Below the pieces are notes generated by a model, which made no database searches, was not told the DNA's origin, and saw only the letters and a list, made by a program, of their open reading frames with translations. Shown in pieces: positions 60,764 to 64,000 of a DNA stretch of 64,000 bases. This DNA comes from Shewanella sp. MR-4. GTDB taxonomy: Bacteria; Pseudomonadota; Gammaproteobacteria; Enterobacterales; Shewanellaceae. The translations under genes were made by a program, and so were the position numbers. Positions within the stretch are counted from its first letter, which is position 1, and each line of letters opens with the position of its first letter. Where the stretch lies: NCBI RefSeq assembly GCF_000014685.1, contig NC_008321.1, positions 124,001 to 188,000 of the forward strand, read 5' to 3'.

Positions 60764-61758
60764 TAAAGCGAAGTCCGACTAAACAACGTGGCGTCGCGCT
60801 GATTGTGGTGTTGCTGATCGTGGCCATGGTGGTGATTATCGCCACCAATATTACCAGCCGTAATCAGTTGTCGATGCGCCGCACCTTAAACTTAGCCCAG
60901 TACGATCAGGCCTATTGGTACGCGATTTCCGCCGAAGAGCTGGCTAAGAAAATCCTTAAGCAGGACTTAGACGATTCGGAAGGCCGGGTACACAAGCAAC
61001 AATATTGGGCCATGAGCGACGTGGTATTTCCGGCGGAATATGGTGAGATTGCAGGCAAGATCACCGATATGCGTTCGTGTTTTAACTTAAATGCTTTGTC
61101 CGTCACCACAAAAGATGTGGAAAACGGTCAACCTAAATTGCCGTTAGCGGCAAAGCAATACAAAGCGTTATTAGTGAGTTTAGGGATGGATGATTTTACC
61201 GCGGATCATCTGACCCAAACCTTAAAGGATTATATCGACGAGGACACGGTCGCTAGCCCATATGGCGCCGAAGATGCCGAGTACGAGGCGCGAAATGTGC
61301 CTTATCGCGCCGCAAATACCCTGATGAATCACAGGAGTGAGTTGCGGGCGGTGATAGGTTACACCCAAGATATTTATCTGAAATTATTGCCTTATATTTG
61401 CGTCATTCCAGGGAATGACAGGCAACTGTTAAACGTGAACACCATAGAGGTTGAGCAAGCGGCGCTGCTGGCGGCCATGCTGGATAATCAGATTTCGGTT
61501 GGCGAGGCCGAAAGCATTATCAACCAACGTCCCGGTGATGGTTTTGCCAAGATCGATGATTTTTATGAATCCTCCTCAATGGGGTCGATTAAGTGGGAAG
61601 ATGCGATGAAGTCCAGTTTTGTGGTGGACAGTCAGTACTTCCTCCTCGCCTCGGGCGCTAAGGTCGACAACGCCATTTTTAGAATGGAGAGCGTGCTCAA
61701 AAAGAGCAGCGGTAACAAAATGGATGTGCTCACCCGTCAGTTTGGTGGACAAAAATAA
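60760..61758 (+). CDS. gspK: Minor pseudopilin GspK
   Basis: A 332-residue pseudopilin, the largest of the tip complex. Prepilin processing is expected at QRG-VALIVVLLIVAMVVIIATNI; Glu5 is absent, as is normal for GspK. The long alpha domain has MRSCFNLNALSV and DDFTADHLTQTLKDYIDEDTVASPYGAED, the calcium-binding segment. It caps the pseudopilus with GspI and GspJ. Confidence 0.93.
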   Translation: MIKRSPTKQRGVALIVVLLIVAMVVIIATNITSRNQLSMRRTLNLAQYDQAYWYAISAEELAKKILKQDLDDSEGRVHKQQYWAMSDVVFPAEYGEIAGKITDMRSCFNLNALSVTTKDVENGQPKLPLAAKQYKALLVSLGMDDFTADHLTQTLKDYIDEDTVASPYGAEDAEYEARNVPYRAANTLMNHRSELRAVIGYTQDIYLKLLPYICVIPGNDRQLLNVNTIEVEQAALLAAMLDNQISVGEAESIINQRPGDGFAKIDDFYESSSMGSIKWEDAMKSSFVVDSQYFLLASGAKVDNAIFRMESVLKKSSGNKMDVLTRQFGGQK

Positions 61759-61806
61759 TAGCAAACAAGCTCAATCTTTTAAGATGGAAGCTGGTGGAGA
61801 AAAACT

Positions 61807-62994
61807 GTGAGTGAACGGCTATTTATTCGCTTAGGCAGAACCGCAGAGCAGGCATGCTCTTGGCTGGTTTGGTCCGAACAAGAACAAGAAATTATCGCCT
61901 CTGGTGAACTTGCCAACGCCCAAGGTTTATCAACCTTAACCGAGCGCGCGGGAAATCGGCCTATCGATGTATTGGTGCCAGCCTCCGCCATGACGCTCAC
62001 CAGCGTGAATCTGCCCGAAAAGGGCCAACGCCAGGCCTTAAAAGCCCTGCCTTTTATGCTGGAAGAAACCATCGCCGATGATGTGGATGCGATGCACTTT
62101 ACCGTTGGCCCACGCAATGGCGATGCCCTCAGCGTGGTAGCCGTTGCCCATGAGCAAATGCAAACTTGGCTTAGCTGCTTGGCTGAAGCGGGTTTAAAAG
62201 TGAAGCGTATCGTGCCCGATTGCCTCGCCTTGCCATTGCAGGAATGCCAATGGGCGGCAATGCGTTTCGGTAACGAGTTATTACTGCGTACAGGATTAGG
62301 AACCGGCCATAGCCTGCCTTTACCTTGGCTGCCAGTTGCGATGAAGCAACTGACGGCACAGGCCGACGAAGTGTCGGTCGCCAGTTACACTGAGATGGAG
62401 CTGGACGGCGTTGAGCTTAAGCCACAGCCGCTCGATTTACCTATGTTAGTACTGGCGCGTGGCATCTTACATGCGCCCATCAACTTACTCACGGGTGTGT
62501 ATACGCCGAAGCGCGAATACAGTAAGCATCTGTTGCAATGGAAAAATGCCGCAATCGTGTTAGGTGTTGCCATTGTCTTGTCCCTAGTGAATAAGGGCTT
62601 AACTATTCATCAAGTGAATGGCCAGATTGCCGATCTGAAGGCGCAGAGTGAAGCCATTTATCAACAAGTGGTGCCGGGGAATTCACGCATTGTGAATCTA
62701 CGTTCGCAGATGGAAAGCCAACTGCGCGCACTCCAAGGCCAAGGCAGTGGTGCTGAGTTTTTTGCGATGCTCGATGGTTTACAGGACGCCTTTAAACAAG
62801 TGCCCGAGCTGAAACCAAACACCCTAAGATTTGAGAGCGCCCGTAATGAAATCCGTATGCAAGTCACGGCCAAGAATTACGCGCAAATTGAGAAGTTTAA
62901 AGAGATTGTCGGCCGTCGCTTCCAAATGGATGGCGGTACGATGAACAGCGGTGAAGATCAGGTCACCAGTACCTTAACCTTGAGGAGCAAATAA
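61807..62994 (+). CDS. gspL: Type II secretion protein GspL
   Basis: A 395-residue protein starting with GTG (SERLFIRLGRTAEQACSWLVW). The cytoplasmic actin-like domain (about 1-235) binds GspE, a membrane helix lies near 246-262 (NAAIVLGVAIVLSLVN), and a small periplasmic ferredoxin-like domain ends the protein. AAGCTGGTGGAGAAAAACT precedes the start. Confidence 0.93.
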   Translation: MSERLFIRLGRTAEQACSWLVWSEQEQEIIASGELANAQGLSTLTERAGNRPIDVLVPASAMTLTSVNLPEKGQRQALKALPFMLEETIADDVDAMHFTVGPRNGDALSVVAVAHEQMQTWLSCLAEAGLKVKRIVPDCLALPLQECQWAAMRFGNELLLRTGLGTGHSLPLPWLPVAMKQLTAQADEVSVASYTEMELDGVELKPQPLDLPMLVLARGILHAPINLLTGVYTPKREYSKHLLQWKNAAIVLGVAIVLSLVNKGLTIHQVNGQIADLKAQSEAIYQQVVPGNSRIVNLRSQMESQLRALQGQGSGAEFFAMLDGLQDAFKQVPELKPNTLRFESARNEIRMQVTAKNYAQIEKFKEIVGRRFQMDGGTMNSGEDQVTSTLTLRSK

Positions 62995-62995
62995 G

Positions 62996-63472
62996 ATGGA
63001 TAATTTGCGGACTTGGTGGCAAGGGCTTGCATCGCGCGAGCAGCAAATCGTCGGCTTCGGCGCCGTTTTCTTAGTGATCGGCGTGTTTTACTGGGGCATC
63101 TGGACACCCATTGCCAATGCCGAAGCCAATGCTCTGCGCAACCTAACGGCGCAGCAGCAGACACTGACCTATGTAAAGCAAACGGCGAATAAAATCGCTG
63201 GCTTAAAACAAAGCGGCGCTAAACCGACAATGTCAGGCAGCTTAAGCTCGGTCGTTAACCAAACAGCGGGTACTTACGGATTAGTGATCACTCGTATGCA
63301 GCCTCAGGGCGATAAAATCCAAGTGTGGATGGATGATGTGCCATTCGATGCCTTACTCAATTATTTGAGTGACTTAGTGCAGAAAAAAGGCCTATCACTT
63401 GAGAGTGTTGATTTGGCAGAGGCCGACGCGGCTGGCTATGTCAAAGTAAGACGTATCCAACTAGCGCAATAG
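62996..63472 (+). CDS. gspM: Type II secretion protein GspM
   Basis: A 158-residue inner-membrane protein. The helix near 19-37 (QIVGFGAVFLVIGVFYWGIW) is preceded by LRTWWQGLASREQ. The periplasmic domain (VVNQTAGTYGLVITRMQPQGDKIQVWMDDVPFDALLNYLSDL) matches GspM. It partners GspL. One base separates it from gspL. Confidence 0.93.
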   Translation: MDNLRTWWQGLASREQQIVGFGAVFLVIGVFYWGIWTPIANAEANALRNLTAQQQTLTYVKQTANKIAGLKQSGAKPTMSGSLSSVVNQTAGTYGLVITRMQPQGDKIQVWMDDVPFDALLNYLSDLVQKKGLSLESVDLAEADAAGYVKVRRIQLAQ

Positions 63473-63486
63473 GTTAAGGTGTAGCT

Positions 63487-64000
63487 GTGAGTTTGATAAA
63501 AAAAATCATTATAGGTGTACTGGTTTATTTAGTGTTTTTACTGGCGTTATTTCCCGCCAGTGTTGCTGTGCGCCTCGCACCACTGCCTGCAAATGTGGGG
63601 ATTTCTGGCGTGAGTGGCAGTATTTGGTCTGGCAGCATAGAAACCTTAAATCTGCAGCAACGCCAATTGGAACAAGTACGCTGGGAGCTGAGCCCTTGGG
63701 CGTTGTTTTTAGGTAAAGTGAAGCTGGATTTTCAAGTGGGTAGCCGTGCAACTCCAGTGAGTGCCAAAGGGTTAATCACTTGGTCTATGGGCGGTATCAG
63801 CGCTCAAGGATTGCGTTTTGAAGCGCCCGATAGTTTCTTGATTGGCAATGCTAAACTGCCCTTTAGAACCGAAATTAACGGTGAAGTCAGCCTGCTGGTG
63901 GAAATCCTAGAGCAAGGTAAACCTTGGTGCGAGCAGTTATCGGGCAAGCTGTTTTTAAATCAAACCGATGTGAAGAACCAATTCGGTAATTATCCACTGG
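63487..64000 (+). CDS. gspN: Type II secretion protein GspN, N-terminal part
   Basis: Partial gene cut by the window end; 171 codons visible. It starts with GTG (SLIKKIIIGVLVYLVFLLALFPASVAVRLAPLP), a signal-anchor helix. The family's GISGVSGSIWSGSIE and RWELSPWALFLGKVKLDF segments follow. GspN is an accessory component of Shewanella and Vibrio type II systems. It lies 14 bp after gspM. Confidence 0.88.
   Translation, partial: MSLIKKIIIGVLVYLVFLLALFPASVAVRLAPLPANVGISGVSGSIWSGSIETLNLQQRQLEQVRWELSPWALFLGKVKLDFQVGSRATPVSAKGLITWSMGGISAQGLRFEAPDSFLIGNAKLPFRTEINGEVSLLVEILEQGKPWCEQLSGKLFLNQTDVKNQFGNYPL

Overview
The window looks like chromosomal DNA of a Shewanella species close to S. oneidensis. 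The evidence is the gene content and order (moeA-moeB, ferritin, NIT/PAS/GGDEF/EAL protein, ribB with an FMN riboswitch, lipoprotein oligopeptidase B, pckA, hslR-hslO, gspC onward), the protein sequences, and a marine gammaproteobacterial style (TonB receptors, GlyGly-CTERM protein, DUF3157, DUF4892). This assignment is from recognition, not from a search. No tRNA, rRNA, CRISPR array, complete insertion sequence or prophage was seen.

Region 1 (1-11.8 kb) holds the end of a yedE-yedF sulfur/selenium module, an M48 peptidase fused to a pilin-like segment, and a coiled-coil periplasmic protein behind a cluster of TGTCCGC repeats. Next come two truncated genes (LprI-type and DUF481) joined tail to tail by an apparent deletion, then small envelope proteins, a YbdG-like mechanosensitive channel, a LysE exporter, a PlsC acyltransferase, an NRDE protein, a ZIP-like/permease fusion with a histidine-rich tail, and a MarC family protein.

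Region 2 (11.8-31.6 kb) starts with a large TonB-dependent receptor and a secreted M6 metalloprotease with PKD domains and a GlyGly-CTERM tail. It continues with ubiC, a secreted FliL-like protein, rlmF, a DUF333 lipoprotein, a Bax-inhibitor-1 family protein, moeA-moeB, ftnA, a large c-di-GMP protein, ribB with its riboswitch, and an S9 oligopeptidase lipoprotein.

Region 3 (31.6-37.5 kb) is the most accessory-looking part. A GIY-YIG protein gene is followed by about 1.5 kb with hairpins, two diverged inverted copies of a repeat, and one AT-rich orphan gene between them. Then come a LysR regulator divergent from an azoreductase-deaminase pair, a hypothetical gene, and a DUF4097 beta-solenoid lipoprotein. 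Upstream of the last is a second TGTCCGC site containing a perfect 14-bp palindrome.

Region 4 (37.5-52.5 kb) carries a methyltransferase, an M14 carboxypeptidase, a FUSC protein, a dicarboxylate/amino acid symporter, an unknown lipoprotein, a double-DUF4892/OmpA protein, an AbgT transporter, pckA, and the hslR-hslO heat-shock pair.

Region 5 (52.7-64 kb) is a type II secretion operon, gspC through gspN, in canonical order and cut by the window end. It is a plausible export route for the GlyGly-CTERM protease of region 2, since that tail is typically found on type II secretion substrates. Strongest leads: the shared TGTCCGC operator, the inverted-repeat-flanked orphan gene, the M48-pilin fusion, the ZIP/permease/His-tail fusion, and the two-gene deletion scar.
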